The notes beneath the pieces were generated by a model, which ran no database searches, was not told where the DNA came from, and saw only the letters and a list, made by a program, of their open reading frames with translations. The position numbers and the translations under genes are program-made. Below, one piece after another: positions 32,971 to 41,255 of a DNA stretch of 64,000 bases (positions within the stretch are counted from its first letter, which is position 1; each line of letters begins with the position of its first letter). The stretch comes from VRUE01 sp963824705 (GTDB lineage Bacteria; Actinomycetota; Thermoleophilia; Solirubrobacterales; 70-9): NCBI GenBank assembly GCA_963824705.1, contig CAWGQE010000003.1:1798001-1862000 (forward strand). Direction: 5' to 3'.

Positions 32971-33443
32971 CTGGCCGCCGCCTTGACCAGCTTGCGCAAG
33001 CGGCAGCGCAACTTCTTCAAGCGCTTGCCGACGAGAAAGGGCGCCAGTTCCTTGTTCGCCTGGCGCTGCTCCCGGCGCAGGCGCTCGATCAACGCCTCGA
33101 GCGCCGCGCGGTCGGCCTCGGGCGCGTCGTCGGCGAACTCGGCCAGAAACTCAATCGCAACATCACGGTCGCGTCGCTCACCAAGCGCGTCGGCCAGCGC
33201 CTTGACCTTCTTAAGCGCCTTGCGGTGACGCTTGGCCGGAAAGCACGGCGCAAACACCTCGAGCGCGGCGCGCAGTCGCCGCGTGGCGACCCGCATGTCG
33301 TGCAGGGACTCGATGTCGCCCATATCGAGAACACCCTCCGAGTGAGCAAAAACCTCCGCAGACCGCACCGCGACCACACGCTTCGCCGAAGCCGAGAACG
33401 ACTCCTCACAATCGAACCCGGGAACCTCACGCGCTCTTGCCAC
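32967..33443 (-). CDS. CHAD-domain protein, N-terminal half
   Basis: 158 residues from GTG 33443. Contains the first CHAD repeat: SLHDMRVATRRLRAALEVF and ALGERRDRDVAIEFL, then a Lys/Arg-rich C-terminus (KRLKKLRCRLRKLVK). Together with the next gene it makes one normal-length CHAD domain (158 + 147 residues). CHAD proteins bind polyphosphate, and the gene lies between ppk1 and ppx. A hairpin repeat separates it from ppx. Confidence 0.85.
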   Translation of the reverse strand: MARAREVPGFDCEESFSASAKRVVAVRSAEVFAHSEGVLDMGDIESLHDMRVATRRLRAALEVFAPCFPAKRHRKALKKVKALADALGERRDRDVAIEFLAEFADDAPEADRAALEALIERLRREQRQANKELAPFLVGKRLKKLRCRLRKLVKAAAS

Positions 33444-33467
33444 ACACTCAGGCTAACCACTGTCGCC

Positions 33468-33571
33468 AGTCCCGGTAGGGCTGAAACGTCTTGTACTTTT
33501 TCGGTGTAGGCCGCGGGCGCCAGCCCACCGGCGATTCACCGAAAAAGTTAAGTGAAAGCCCTACCGGGACT
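33468..33571. repeat. hairpin repeat element, family 1, copy A
   Basis: Perfect 15-bp arms AGTCCCGGTAGGGCT (33468) and its complement (33557-33571) enclose the family core: CTTGTACTTTTTCGGTG on the left and CACCGAAAAAGTTAAGTG on the right. It begins 5 nt after the ppx stop and lies upstream of the CHAD gene. Close relatives are at 47463 (inverted) and 51612, a diverged one at 34542. Confidence 0.85.
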
Positions 33572-33576
33572 TGCGA

Positions 33577-34503
33577 CTACGCAGCAAGCCTGACAGGAGA
33601 GGAGCCGTTGGCGTTGCCGTTGAGCTGGTCGAGGACGACGCCCTCGCGCAGGCCACCCTTGCCGATCTGCAACGGCTGCCCAAGCAGCTCGGAGAGTTTC
33701 TCCAGCAACAGCACCCCGGTGGCGAGGATGCGCACCCGTTCAGGGTCGAGCTCGAAGCGACGCGCCACGTCGGCGGCAGGATCGCCGCAAAGGACACGTA
33801 CCCCCCGCTCCAGCGTCTCGTACTCGAGCACCGCCCCGACCAAGCGGCGCAGCGAGGTCGCGCTGCCGCCGACCGCGACGGCCTGAGTGGGCTGCTCGAT
33901 CTCCACATCGGCGAAGAGATCGTCGATCCGGTCGCGGATCTTGCGGACCTCGGCCGCCGAGGGCGGGTCCGAGGCGATCAGCTCGTCGGCCAGCACGCCG
34001 GAGCCGACGCGCCAGGAGCGGACCTCCCGCACGCCGCCGGGAACGGTGCCGAGGATGACCTCGGTCGAGCCGCCGCCGACATCGACGACGCCGACCAGTC
34101 CGTCGACCGGATGGCCGAGCGTTTTGGTGGCGCCGATGAAAGAGAGTCTCCCCTCCTCCTGCTCGGAGAGAATCTCGACGGGAACGCCGGCCCCGTCGCC
34201 GATCTGCTTGGCGACGACAGCGCCGTTGCTCGCTTCGCGGACGGCCGCCGTCGCGACAGCGCGAATCGTCTCCGCTCCCAGCTCACGCGCCAGCCGCACC
34301 TGGGTTGCCACGACCTCGGCTACCTCGGCGGCCTTCTCGGCCGGAATCTCGCCCGAATCGCGGATCGCCTTGTTGATCCGCGTATAAGCCCGCTGCTCCA
34401 TCACCTTCTTCAACTGCCCATCGACCGGCTCGGCAACGAGCAGGCGGGTGGTATTGGACCCAATATCTATGGCGGCGCAGAGCATCCGGGACTCAGTCGT
34501 CAT
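33577..34503 (-). CDS. ppx: Ppx/GppA exopolyphosphatase family protein
   Basis: 308 residues from ATG 34503 (ATG 34485 also possible). Actin-like ATPase fold of the short Ppx type: AAIDIGSNTTRLLVAE (phosphate 1 loop), ATAAVREASNG, and VVDVGGGSTEVILG (phosphate 2 loop). Hydrolyses polyphosphate ends or pppGpp; the short, two-domain form is common in actinobacteria. Flanked by hairpin elements on both sides. A frame extending to 34848 runs through the phoU end and is rejected. Confidence 0.9.
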   Translation of the reverse strand: MTTESRMLCAAIDIGSNTTRLLVAEPVDGQLKKVMEQRAYTRINKAIRDSGEIPAEKAAEVAEVVATQVRLARELGAETIRAVATAAVREASNGAVVAKQIGDGAGVPVEILSEQEEGRLSFIGATKTLGHPVDGLVGVVDVGGGSTEVILGTVPGGVREVRSWRVGSGVLADELIASDPPSAAEVRKIRDRIDDLFADVEIEQPTQAVAVGGSATSLRRLVGAVLEYETLERGVRVLCGDPAADVARRFELDPERVRILATGVLLLEKLSELLGQPLQIGKGGLREGVVLDQLNGNANGSSPVRLAA

Positions 34504-34541
34504 GTTCCCAGACAGCCCGGATCTCAACCCAGACGCGCCGA

Positions 34542-34660
34542 GGAGACGACGCCGGGGGCCCCTCCCGGCGGCTTGTACTTTTTGGGCGCCGCAATCCACG
34601 GACAACCGCTCCGGTCCCACCCAAAAAGTTGAGCCGGGAGGGGCACCCGGCGTCGTCTCC
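34542..34660. repeat. hairpin repeat element, family 1, copy D (diverged)
   Basis: 27-bp arms with a single mismatch start GGAGACGACGCCGGG (34542) and end at 34660, one base before the phoU stop codon. The core keeps CTTGTACTTTTTGGG and CCCAAAAAGTTGAG but the apical part differs from copies A-C. Each arm can also fold alone (GCCGGG/CCCGGC), followed by the T5 run. Confidence 0.8.
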
Positions 34661-34661
34661 C

Positions 34662-35348
34662 CTACACGCTCGGATGCGAAGCGTCCTCGAACTCCCGAAA
34701 GAGTCCCGTGACCACAAAGGCGACCTGCTCGCCGATGTCTACCGCGTTGTCGCCGATGCGCTCGATCGCGCGGGCGGCCAGCAGCATCGTCATCGCCCAC
34801 TCGCGACGGTCGGGATCGTCGCCGATCTCCAACGCCAGGCCGAAGCATTCGCGGTTGAGGGTGTCGACCACGTCATCCTGGCGAACGAGATCGCGCGCCA
34901 TCTCGACGTTGCGGTCCTCAAAGGCCCGCTTGGACTGGCTGATCAGCGTGCGAGTCTGCTTGCCCATGGCGAGAATCAGCCGCACCATCTCCTCATCGGC
35001 GGGCGGCTCGTTGCCGGTCAGCGGGATCACCTTGCAGATGTTCACGCACTGGTCGCCCATCCGCTCGACATTCTTGAGCACGTGCAGAAGCGCCGAGATC
35101 AGGCGCAGGTCGGTGGCCACCGGCGACTGCGTGGCGAGCAGCGTGATCAGCGCCTGGTGCACCTCCAGGTAGCGGCCGTCGATGCGGTCGTCGTCGGCGA
35201 TCACCAGCTGGGCCAGCTCGACGTCCTGGTGCTCGACCGCCTCCAGCGTCCGCCCCAGCGCCGCGGTGACCAGGTCGAGCCCGCCGAGGGCGCTCGCCTC
35301 GAGTGCGTCCAGGTCCTCTTGGTACTGGGTCCTGGTCTCCGTCGCCAT
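34662..35348 (-). CDS. phoU: phosphate-signalling protein PhoU
   Basis: 228 residues from ATG 35348, sharing one base with the pstB stop. Two PhoU repeats of three helices: VIADDDRIDGRYLEVHQ with ALLHVLKNVERMGDQCVNI, and LVRQDDVVDTLNRE with LLAARAIERIGDNAVDIGE, the conserved acidic metal-cluster motifs. Links the Pst transporter to the sensor kinase/response regulator. No PhoR kinase gene is in the window. Confidence 0.95.
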   Translation of the reverse strand: MATETRTQYQEDLDALEASALGGLDLVTAALGRTLEAVEHQDVELAQLVIADDDRIDGRYLEVHQALITLLATQSPVATDLRLISALLHVLKNVERMGDQCVNICKVIPLTGNEPPADEEMVRLILAMGKQTRTLISQSKRAFEDRNVEMARDLVRQDDVVDTLNRECFGLALEIGDDPDRREWAMTMLLAARAIERIGDNAVDIGEQVAFVVTGLFREFEDASHPSV

Positions 35349-36250
35349 CAGCCGAACTTCCCGGTCACGTACTGCTCGGTGCGGTCGTCGTCGGGGTTGG
35401 TGAAGAGCTTGTCGGTAGGGCCGACCTCGACCAGCTCGCCATCGAGCATGAACACCGTGGTGTCGGCGACGCGAGCCGCCTGCTGCATGTTGTGAGTGAC
35501 GATGACGATCGTCACCTTCTGCTTGAGCTCGGCGATCAACTCCTCGATCCTCAGCGTCGCGACCGGATCGAGCGCCGAGCAGGGCTCGTCCATCAGCAGC
35601 ACCTCGGGGTCGACCGCGAGCGCTCGGGCGATACAGAGGCGCTGTTGCTGGCCGCCGGAGAGTCCCACGCCGGGCCCCTTGAGCCGGTCCTTGACCTCGT
35701 CCCAGAGCCCCGCCCCGACCAGGGCTTCGCGGCCACGATCCTCGAGCTCGCCGCGCGAGGCGCCGGTCAGGCGCAGGCCCGCGGTCACGTTGTCTATCAC
35801 CGACATCGTCGGGAACGGGTTGGGCTTCTGGAAGACCATCCCGACCGAGCGCCGCACGGCGACGATGTCGATACGGGGGTCGTAGAGGTCGAGGCCGTCG
35901 AGCAGGACCTGGCCCTCGGATCGAGCCCCGGCGATCTCCTCGTGCATGCGGTTGATGCAGCGCACCATCGTCGACTTGCCGCAACCGGAGGGACCGATGA
36001 TCGCCGTCACCTTGGCCGAGTCGAAGGCGAGGCCGATGTCGCGCACGGCGTGATTGGAGCCGTAGTAGGCGTTGAGCCCCTGCAGCTCTACGTTGCCGAC
36101 CTCGCGGCTGCGCTTCGCCGGCTTTGCCGCGGATTCGCCTCCCACCGAGACCATCGGGCGTGAACGGCCGAGGTCGGTCCCGGGGTCTGCCTGGGGCTCT
36201 GGATTCTGTTCGGTCACGGTGGGGCTCTCAATCGGGTGTCTGGTGTCCAT
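35348..36250 (-). CDS. pstB: phosphate ABC transporter ATP-binding protein
   Basis: 300 residues. Walker A IIGPSGCGKSTMVRCINRM, Q-loop VFQKPNPFPTMSV, signature GLSGGQQQRLCIARAL, Walker B VLLMDEPCSALDP and THNMQQAARV. An N-terminal extension of about 50 polar residues precedes the usual PstB start (VELQGLNAYYGSNHAV); a start closer to that point is possible. Energises phosphate uptake with PstA/PstC. Confidence 0.95.
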   Translation of the reverse strand: MDTRHPIESPTVTEQNPEPQADPGTDLGRSRPMVSVGGESAAKPAKRSREVGNVELQGLNAYYGSNHAVRDIGLAFDSAKVTAIIGPSGCGKSTMVRCINRMHEEIAGARSEGQVLLDGLDLYDPRIDIVAVRRSVGMVFQKPNPFPTMSVIDNVTAGLRLTGASRGELEDRGREALVGAGLWDEVKDRLKGPGVGLSGGQQQRLCIARALAVDPEVLLMDEPCSALDPVATLRIEELIAELKQKVTIVIVTHNMQQAARVADTTVFMLDGELVEVGPTDKLFTNPDDDRTEQYVTGKFG

Positions 36251-36273
36251 CCTAGGACTCCTCGGGTGGGGGG

Positions 36274-37158
36274 TCAGGCTCCCATGCGCTTACGGGAGCG
36301 GGCGTAGAAGGCGCGGGCGACGATGTTGAGGACAAGTACGAAGGCGATCAGGATCAACGCCGCGGCCCAAGCCTGGGTGTGCGCCTCCGGGCTGGGGGAC
36401 TCGGAGGCCTGAAAGATGAAGATCGGGATCGAGGCCAGGGCTTGGCTGGGTTCGGTGAGGACGCCGGGGGCGAAGATCGAAGAGAGCAGGATCAGCGGCG
36501 CGGTCTCGCCCGCCACCCTGGCGACGGCGAGCAAGGCGCCGGTCAGCAACCCACCCGCGGCGGTCGGCAGGGTGACGCGCACGGTGGCGCGCCAGGGAGC
36601 TATGCCGAGCGCGTGGGCGGCCTCCTTGAGCGTGGCCGGAACCAGGCTCAGCACCTCCTGCGCCGTGCGGGCGACGATCGGCAGCATGATGATCGCCAGG
36701 GCGATCGACGCGGCGAAGCCGCTCTGTTGCTTGCCGGCAACCAGCAGCCCGTAGACGAAGATGCCGGTGATGATCGTCGGCACGCCGTTGAGGACGTCGA
36801 GCACGAAACGGATCGGATGGGCGGTGCGGGGCGAGGCAAACTCGGTGGTGTAGATCGCGACCAGCAGGCCGACGGGGATGGCCATCAGGGCCGCGAGCCC
36901 GACCATGATCCCGGTGCCGACGATCGCGTTGGAGATGCCGCCACCCGATTCGCCGAACAGCGCCGTCGGCGTGGTCAGGAAGTGGATGCTCAACGCCCCG
37001 ACGCCCTTGATCAGCACCGACCCGACCACGATCAACAGCACGGCGACGGCAAGCAGCGCGGCAACGGTCGAGGCCGCGCTGACGATTGCGCTGAGGCGCT
37101 TTCGCCGTTTCAGATGGCCGCGATCAAGCAGCAGCGAGTGACCGGCCGGCCCGTTCAC
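36274..37158 (-). CDS. pstA: phosphate ABC transporter permease PstA
   Basis: 294 residues, six membrane helices. The binding-protein-dependent permease loop EAAHALGIAPWRATVRVTLP and GVPTIITGIFVYGLLV are recognisable. The start overlaps the pstC stop by 4 nt; the pstB start follows by 23 nt. Forms the membrane channel with PstC. Confidence 0.94.
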   Translation of the reverse strand: MNGPAGHSLLLDRGHLKRRKRLSAIVSAASTVAALLAVAVLLIVVGSVLIKGVGALSIHFLTTPTALFGESGGGISNAIVGTGIMVGLAALMAIPVGLLVAIYTTEFASPRTAHPIRFVLDVLNGVPTIITGIFVYGLLVAGKQQSGFAASIALAIIMLPIVARTAQEVLSLVPATLKEAAHALGIAPWRATVRVTLPTAAGGLLTGALLAVARVAGETAPLILLSSIFAPGVLTEPSQALASIPIFIFQASESPSPEAHTQAWAAALILIAFVLVLNIVARAFYARSRKRMGA

Positions 37159-38144
37159 AGGGCCTCCACCTCGGTCGGGGTCATGTCGACGTCCTTCAAC
37201 GATCCCCGCTGGACGATGACTCGGGCGATGACGTTGACGAGCACCGCGAACACCAGCAGGATCAGCCCCAGATAGGCAAGGGACGACTTGAACAGCTCTC
37301 CCGGGGCGCCCTGGAACTGCGACGCGATCTGGGCCGCCAGGGTGCCGCCGGTATGGAAGAGGGATACGTCGATTCCGGTGGCACCGCCGATCACCTGAGC
37401 GACCGCGATCGCCTCGCCGATCGCCCGGCCGAGGCCGAGGATCGTCGCGCCGACGATCCCGGCGCGCGAGTAGGGCAGCACCACCTGCCGGATCATCTCC
37501 CAGCGGGTCGCGCCGAGCGCGTAGGAGCCCTCCTTGAGGTCACCGGGCACCGTCTCGAAGACCTCGCGGGTGACGCTGGTGATGATCGGCGTGACCATTA
37601 TCGTGAGGATCAGGGCGGCCGTCAAGTAGCCGAAGGCCGAGGGGTCGCCACTGAAGATCGGCAGGAAGCCGAGCACGCTCTTCAGCGCCGGCTCGATCGT
37701 GTCGTGCATGAAGGGCCCGAGGACGAGGATTCCCCAGAGACCGAGGATGACGGTGGGAATCGCGGCGAGCATGTCGACCAACGTCGCCACCGGACGCCTC
37801 AACCGTGACGGCGCGAGCTCGGTCAGGTAGATCGAGATCGCGATCGATAGCGGCGCCGCGAAGAGCAGCGCGATCGCCGACGTAACCACCGTTCCATAGA
37901 GGAACGGCGCGGCGCCGAAGGTTTCCGTGACCGGGTTCCAGTCGTTGGTCGTGACGAAGCCGATGCCGAACTTGGAGATCGCCGGACTCGAGAGGTGGAT
38001 CACCTCGTAGACGATCCCGACGATGACGAGCACGGCGACCGCTGCCGCGAGGCCGGAGAGGCCTCGCAACAGCGGGTCGCCGATGCGATCTACACGGTTG
38101 CGCCGGGCCCGTAGAACAGGGTTCTTGAGGGCGCCGGCCTCCAC
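37155..38144 (-). CDS. pstC: phosphate ABC transporter permease PstC
   Basis: 329 residues from GTG 38144, directly after the pstS stop. Six or seven helices with AAIPTVILGLWGILVLGP and the EAA loop EGSYALGATRWEMIRQVVLP. The C-terminus overlaps pstA. Order pstS-pstC-pstA-pstB-phoU is the canonical operon. Confidence 0.95.
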   Translation of the reverse strand: MEAGALKNPVLRARRNRVDRIGDPLLRGLSGLAAAVAVLVIVGIVYEVIHLSSPAISKFGIGFVTTNDWNPVTETFGAAPFLYGTVVTSAIALLFAAPLSIAISIYLTELAPSRLRRPVATLVDMLAAIPTVILGLWGILVLGPFMHDTIEPALKSVLGFLPIFSGDPSAFGYLTAALILTIMVTPIITSVTREVFETVPGDLKEGSYALGATRWEMIRQVVLPYSRAGIVGATILGLGRAIGEAIAVAQVIGGATGIDVSLFHTGGTLAAQIASQFQGAPGELFKSSLAYLGLILLVFAVLVNVIARVIVQRGSLKDVDMTPTEVEAL

Positions 38145-39185
38145 CTAGGAACCGATCTTGGCGATCGCCTTCTTGCCGGCCGCGACAACCTGCTTGGGCA
38201 GCGGCGCGAAGTCGAGATCGGGGCCGAATTCCTGGCCTGGGCCGATCGCGTAGGTGATGAACTTCTTCAGCGCGTCGGCCTTTTCGCTTTCGAGCGGCAC
38301 GATCACGTAGGTATAGGTCGAGATCGGGTACGCGTCCGCGGCCGACGACGGTAGGTCGGCAAGCGAGATTTCGTTGTTCGGGCCGATCTTGCTGACGGCG
38401 TCCGCCGCGGCTTCGACGCTTTCGACGTTCGGTTCGGGGAAGTTCCCGGCCGAGTTTTCGATCAGCGGCATGCTGAGTTCGTTGGAAAGCGCGTAGGCGA
38501 GGCCGACGTAGCCGATCGCGCCATCGGTCTGGGAGATCGCGGCGGAGACTCCGTCGTTCTTTTCGGCGCCGACGCCGGTCGGGAACTTGACAGTCGTCGA
38601 GGTGCCGACCTTCGACTTGAATTCCGGGTCGACCGTCGAGAGGTAGTTGGTGAACGCGTAGGTGTCGCCGCTGCCGTCGCTGCGGTAGACCGGCGTGATC
38701 TTCGTGCTCGGCAGGCTGGCACCGGGGTTGAGCTTGGCGATCGCCGGATCGTCCCACTTGGTGATGTTGCCGAGATAGATGTCGGCAAGGACCTCGCCGC
38801 TCAGTTTCAGGTTGCTGGGCGCGCCGCTTACGTTGTAGGCGGGCACGGTGCCACTCAAGGCCCAGGGAATCTGCTCGACGCCGTCGGCTTCTTCGAACTG
38901 TTCTTCGGTCAGCGGTGCGTCGGAGGCGCCGAAATCGACCGTGCGCGAGGTGATCTGGTCGATCCCTCCGCCACTGCCGATCGCGCCATAGGTGACCGTT
39001 TCTTCGCTCTTGCTGGCGTAGTCGGACTGCCATTTCGACATCAGCGGGGCTACCAGGGTGCTGCCGGCGCCGACGAGCGGCGAGCCGGAGGAGCCACTGC
39101 TGCTGTCCGAGGACGAGCTGCCGCAGGCGGCAACGCCGATCGTGAGAGCCAGGGCCATCACGACGCTGAGAAGTCTCTTGGTCAC
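38145..39185 (-). CDS. pstS: periplasmic-type phosphate-binding lipoprotein PstS
   Basis: 346 residues from GTG 39185, which has the RBS AAGGAGAAG. Lipobox GVAACGSSS and a Ser-rich spacer, then the phosphate-binding fold: VGAGSTLVAPLMSKW, GSGGGIDQI, DFGASDAPLTEEQ and YRSDGSGDTYAFTNYL. Glu is encoded almost only by GAA. An 11-nt-period PHO-box-like repeat lies 70 nt upstream. Confidence 0.95.
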   Translation of the reverse strand: MTKRLLSVVMALALTIGVAACGSSSSDSSSGSSGSPLVGAGSTLVAPLMSKWQSDYASKSEETVTYGAIGSGGGIDQITSRTVDFGASDAPLTEEQFEEADGVEQIPWALSGTVPAYNVSGAPSNLKLSGEVLADIYLGNITKWDDPAIAKLNPGASLPSTKITPVYRSDGSGDTYAFTNYLSTVDPEFKSKVGTSTTVKFPTGVGAEKNDGVSAAISQTDGAIGYVGLAYALSNELSMPLIENSAGNFPEPNVESVEAAADAVSKIGPNNEISLADLPSSAADAYPISTYTYVIVPLESEKADALKKFITYAIGPGQEFGPDLDFAPLPKQVVAAGKKAIAKIGS

Positions 39186-39254
39186 GCGCTTCTCCTTAGA
39201 TTGAGTGGTATGTGGGGCCACGGTCTCAGCGGCCCGCTGGCAGCTTGTTGCCTG

Positions 39255-39283
39255 CCTGTAACGAAGATGTGAAAAAGATGTAA
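39255..39283 (-). promoter_or_regulatory. PHO-box-like direct repeats upstream of pstS
   Basis: Three 7-bp units TTACATC, TCACATC and TTACAGG occur on the minus strand at an exact 11-nt period (39277, 39266, 39255), separated by 4-nt spacers TTTT and TTCG. This is the architecture bound by PhoB/PhoP dimers in tandem. It is placed to control pstS and the whole pst-phoU operon. Confidence 0.75.
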
Positions 39284-39302
39284 AGCGCCGGGGAAGGAGC
39301 GC

Positions 39303-40097
39303 CTATGCGGCCGTAAAGGCATCCGAAACCCGCGCCGGCTCTACATCCGACTGGGGCTCGGTGGGCGGCGACGCGATAGCCATGTCCCCGGCAAGTGGCT
39401 CGGGATCGAAGCGATAGCCGACCCCAAAATGGGTGTGGATGTAGCTCCAGCTCGGCGAGAGCTTCTCCAGCTTCTGGCGCAGCTTGCGGATGAAGACGTC
39501 GACGGAGCGGTCGCCGTGGGCCATCGCGTAACCCCAGACTCGCTGGTAGATCGCCTCGCGCTCCAGCACCTGCCCGGGTGAGTCGGCAAGCAGTTGCAGC
39601 AGCTCGAACTCGCGCCGGGTCAGGTCGAGGCTGACTTCGCCGGCGAAGGCCTGGAAGCGATCGGAGCGGATCTCCAGCTCACCCGCGACCACCGGTCCAG
39701 CCTCGACCTGCGGGCGGGCACGGCGGCGACGGCGCGAGACCGCTTCGAGGCGGGCGATCGCCTCTTCGGGATGGCACGGCTTCGTGATCCAGTCATCGAC
39801 CCCGAGGCGCAGGCCACGAACTCGCTGGGCGACCGTTGAGCGGCTGGTGCAGACGACCACGCCGAGGTCGGGGAGCATCCCGCAGACGCGCTCCAGGTAG
39901 GCCCACGCGTCTTCGCCCAGGACCGCGGGGTCGACCAGCAGCGAGTTCAGCTTCAACGCCACCAGCTCCTCCGGCGGGATCGCCCCGGCGAGGGTGCGCT
40001 GCTGCCAACCGGCGGCCTCGGTGCGCTTGGCCAGAACCGTGACGAAGCCGCTGTCGTCGTCGATAACCGCGAGCCTGGTGGTCTGCTGTGAGTTCAC
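39303..40097 (-). CDS. OmpR/PhoB-family response regulator
   Basis: 264 residues from ATG 40097. Receiver domain about 8-125 with the acidic pair AVIDDDSGF, the phospho-acceptor Asp in SLLVDPAVLG, Thr/Ser in VVCTSRSTV and Lys in DDWITKPCHPEE. Winged-helix DNA-binding domain about 145-240 with LTRREFELLQLLADSPGQVL and SVDVFIRKLRQKLEK. Immediately upstream of pstS on the same strand, so it likely controls the Pho response. The partner kinase is not in the window. Confidence 0.9.
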   Translation of the reverse strand: MNSQQTTRLAVIDDDSGFVTVLAKRTEAAGWQQRTLAGAIPPEELVALKLNSLLVDPAVLGEDAWAYLERVCGMLPDLGVVVCTSRSTVAQRVRGLRLGVDDWITKPCHPEEAIARLEAVSRRRRRARPQVEAGPVVAGELEIRSDRFQAFAGEVSLDLTRREFELLQLLADSPGQVLEREAIYQRVWGYAMAHGDRSVDVFIRKLRQKLEKLSPSWSYIHTHFGVGYRFDPEPLAGDMAIASPPTEPQSDVEPARVSDAFTAA

Positions 40098-40208
40098 GTT
40101 TGGCGCCGCTGTGGCAGACGGGCACTTTGGTCATCAAGCTGCCCACACCCGTCAGACAAAGCGATTGTATGCACACCGGTCGTCGGACCACCGGACGAAA
40201 TCCCTGCT

Positions 40209-40226
40209 TTCACAGGATTTTCACAG
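40209..40226 (+). promoter_or_regulatory. second PHO-box-like repeat
   Basis: Two perfect TTCACAG units at 40209 and 40220, again 11 nt apart with the spacer GATT. The unit resembles TCACATC/TTACAGG of the pstS site, but on the opposite strand. It lies 112 nt upstream of the response-regulator start (possible autoregulation) and upstream of a plus-strand terminator (possible small transcript). Confidence 0.55.
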
Positions 40227-40344
40227 GTCAAAAGTCGTAATTTGCGGGAACGACGCCTGAAACGCCCTCCAGCGCTTATCGAAATGTTCACCCATCGCCA
40301 TCAGACGACGGGCAATATCGACCTCACGAGACTCCTCTCTCGTC

Positions 40345-40382
40345 GCAAGCGGCCCACCTGCCCTGGGCCGCTTGCTCTTTTA
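40345..40382 (+). terminator. canonical intrinsic terminator on the plus strand
   Basis: GCAAGCGGCCCA (40345-40356) pairs over 12 bp with TGGGCCGCTTGC (40364-40375), followed by TCTTTTA. The T-run is on the plus strand, although the nearest gene end (uppP) is on the minus strand. The interval 40098-40344 holds no credible protein gene; it contains the second PHO-box-like site and possibly a small plus-strand RNA. Confidence 0.7.
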
Positions 40383-41222
40383 GAAAGTGGCTGGACGGAG
40401 CCCGGTGGCGATGATCAACAGGACCGCCACCCCCACCGCGAAGCGGTAGTAGACGAACGGCGCATAGGACGACGTGCGCAGGAGGCGGAGGAGGAAGGCG
40501 ATCGCCAGGTAGCCAGAAATCGCCGCCGCGAGGGTGCCGACGATCATCGGGCCGGCGACGCCGCTGGGCAGCCCTTCGTGAATCGCACTGGCCGCCTTGA
40601 AGACCGTGGCCCCGGCGACGATCGGGATCAACAGCAGGAAAGAGAAGCGCGCCGCGGCGTCGCGGTCGAGGCCCAGGTAGCGGGCAGCGGTGATCGTGAT
40701 CCCCGAGCGCGAGGTGCCCGGCGCCAGGGCGAGGACCTGGGCGAGGCCGATGTAGAGGCCGTCCTTGACCGTCGATTCCTCCAACCTCTTGCGCTCGGGA
40801 AGGCGGTCGACGTAGAGCAGCAGGGCGCCGAAGACGATGAGCTGGATCGCGATCATCCATGGCTCGCCGAGGTGGTCTTCGATGAAGCCGGATGCGAGGC
40901 CGCCGAAAATGACGGCGGGAACGGTGCCCACAGCGATCGCAACCGCGAGCCGCTGATCGGGACTCTCTATCGCCCGGGCCCGGGCCGACGCGAGAAAGCT
41001 GCGAATGAGCTGCACCACCTCGTGGCGGAAGTAGACGATCGCCGCAACCAGCGTCCCGGCGTGCAGCGCCACGTCGAAGGTCTTGTTGAAGTGAGGGTGG
41101 TCGATCAGGAACGTGTAGTCCTGCAGCCAGGGCACCAGGATCAGGTGGCCCGACGAGGAGATCGGCAGGAACTCGGTAAGCCCCTGGACGATTCCCAGCA
41201 GCAGGGCCTCTAGCTCGGACAT
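40380..41222 (-). CDS. uppP: undecaprenyl-diphosphate phosphatase
   Basis: 280 residues, eight membrane helices. The two inverted BacA motifs are present: GIVQGLTEFLPISSSGHLI near the N-terminus (Glu, Ser, His) and LALAPGTSRSGITI (PGxSRSG). Recycles the C55 lipid carrier for peptidoglycan and other cell-wall polymers. The stop codon lies inside the T-run of the plus-strand terminator. Confidence 0.95.
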   Translation of the reverse strand: MSELEALLLGIVQGLTEFLPISSSGHLILVPWLQDYTFLIDHPHFNKTFDVALHAGTLVAAIVYFRHEVVQLIRSFLASARARAIESPDQRLAVAIAVGTVPAVIFGGLASGFIEDHLGEPWMIAIQLIVFGALLLYVDRLPERKRLEESTVKDGLYIGLAQVLALAPGTSRSGITITAARYLGLDRDAAARFSFLLLIPIVAGATVFKAASAIHEGLPSGVAGPMIVGTLAAAISGYLAIAFLLRLLRTSSYAPFVYYRFAVGVAVLLIIATGLRPATF

Positions 41223-41255
41223 TGGCGGGGCATCCTATGGACAGCGGAGGCCAGG

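Noticed and set aside
37540..39033. 497-codon frame overlapping pstS and pstC
   Set aside because: Same-strand shadow; the translation is Arg-rich, while pstS and pstC frames show full family motifs.
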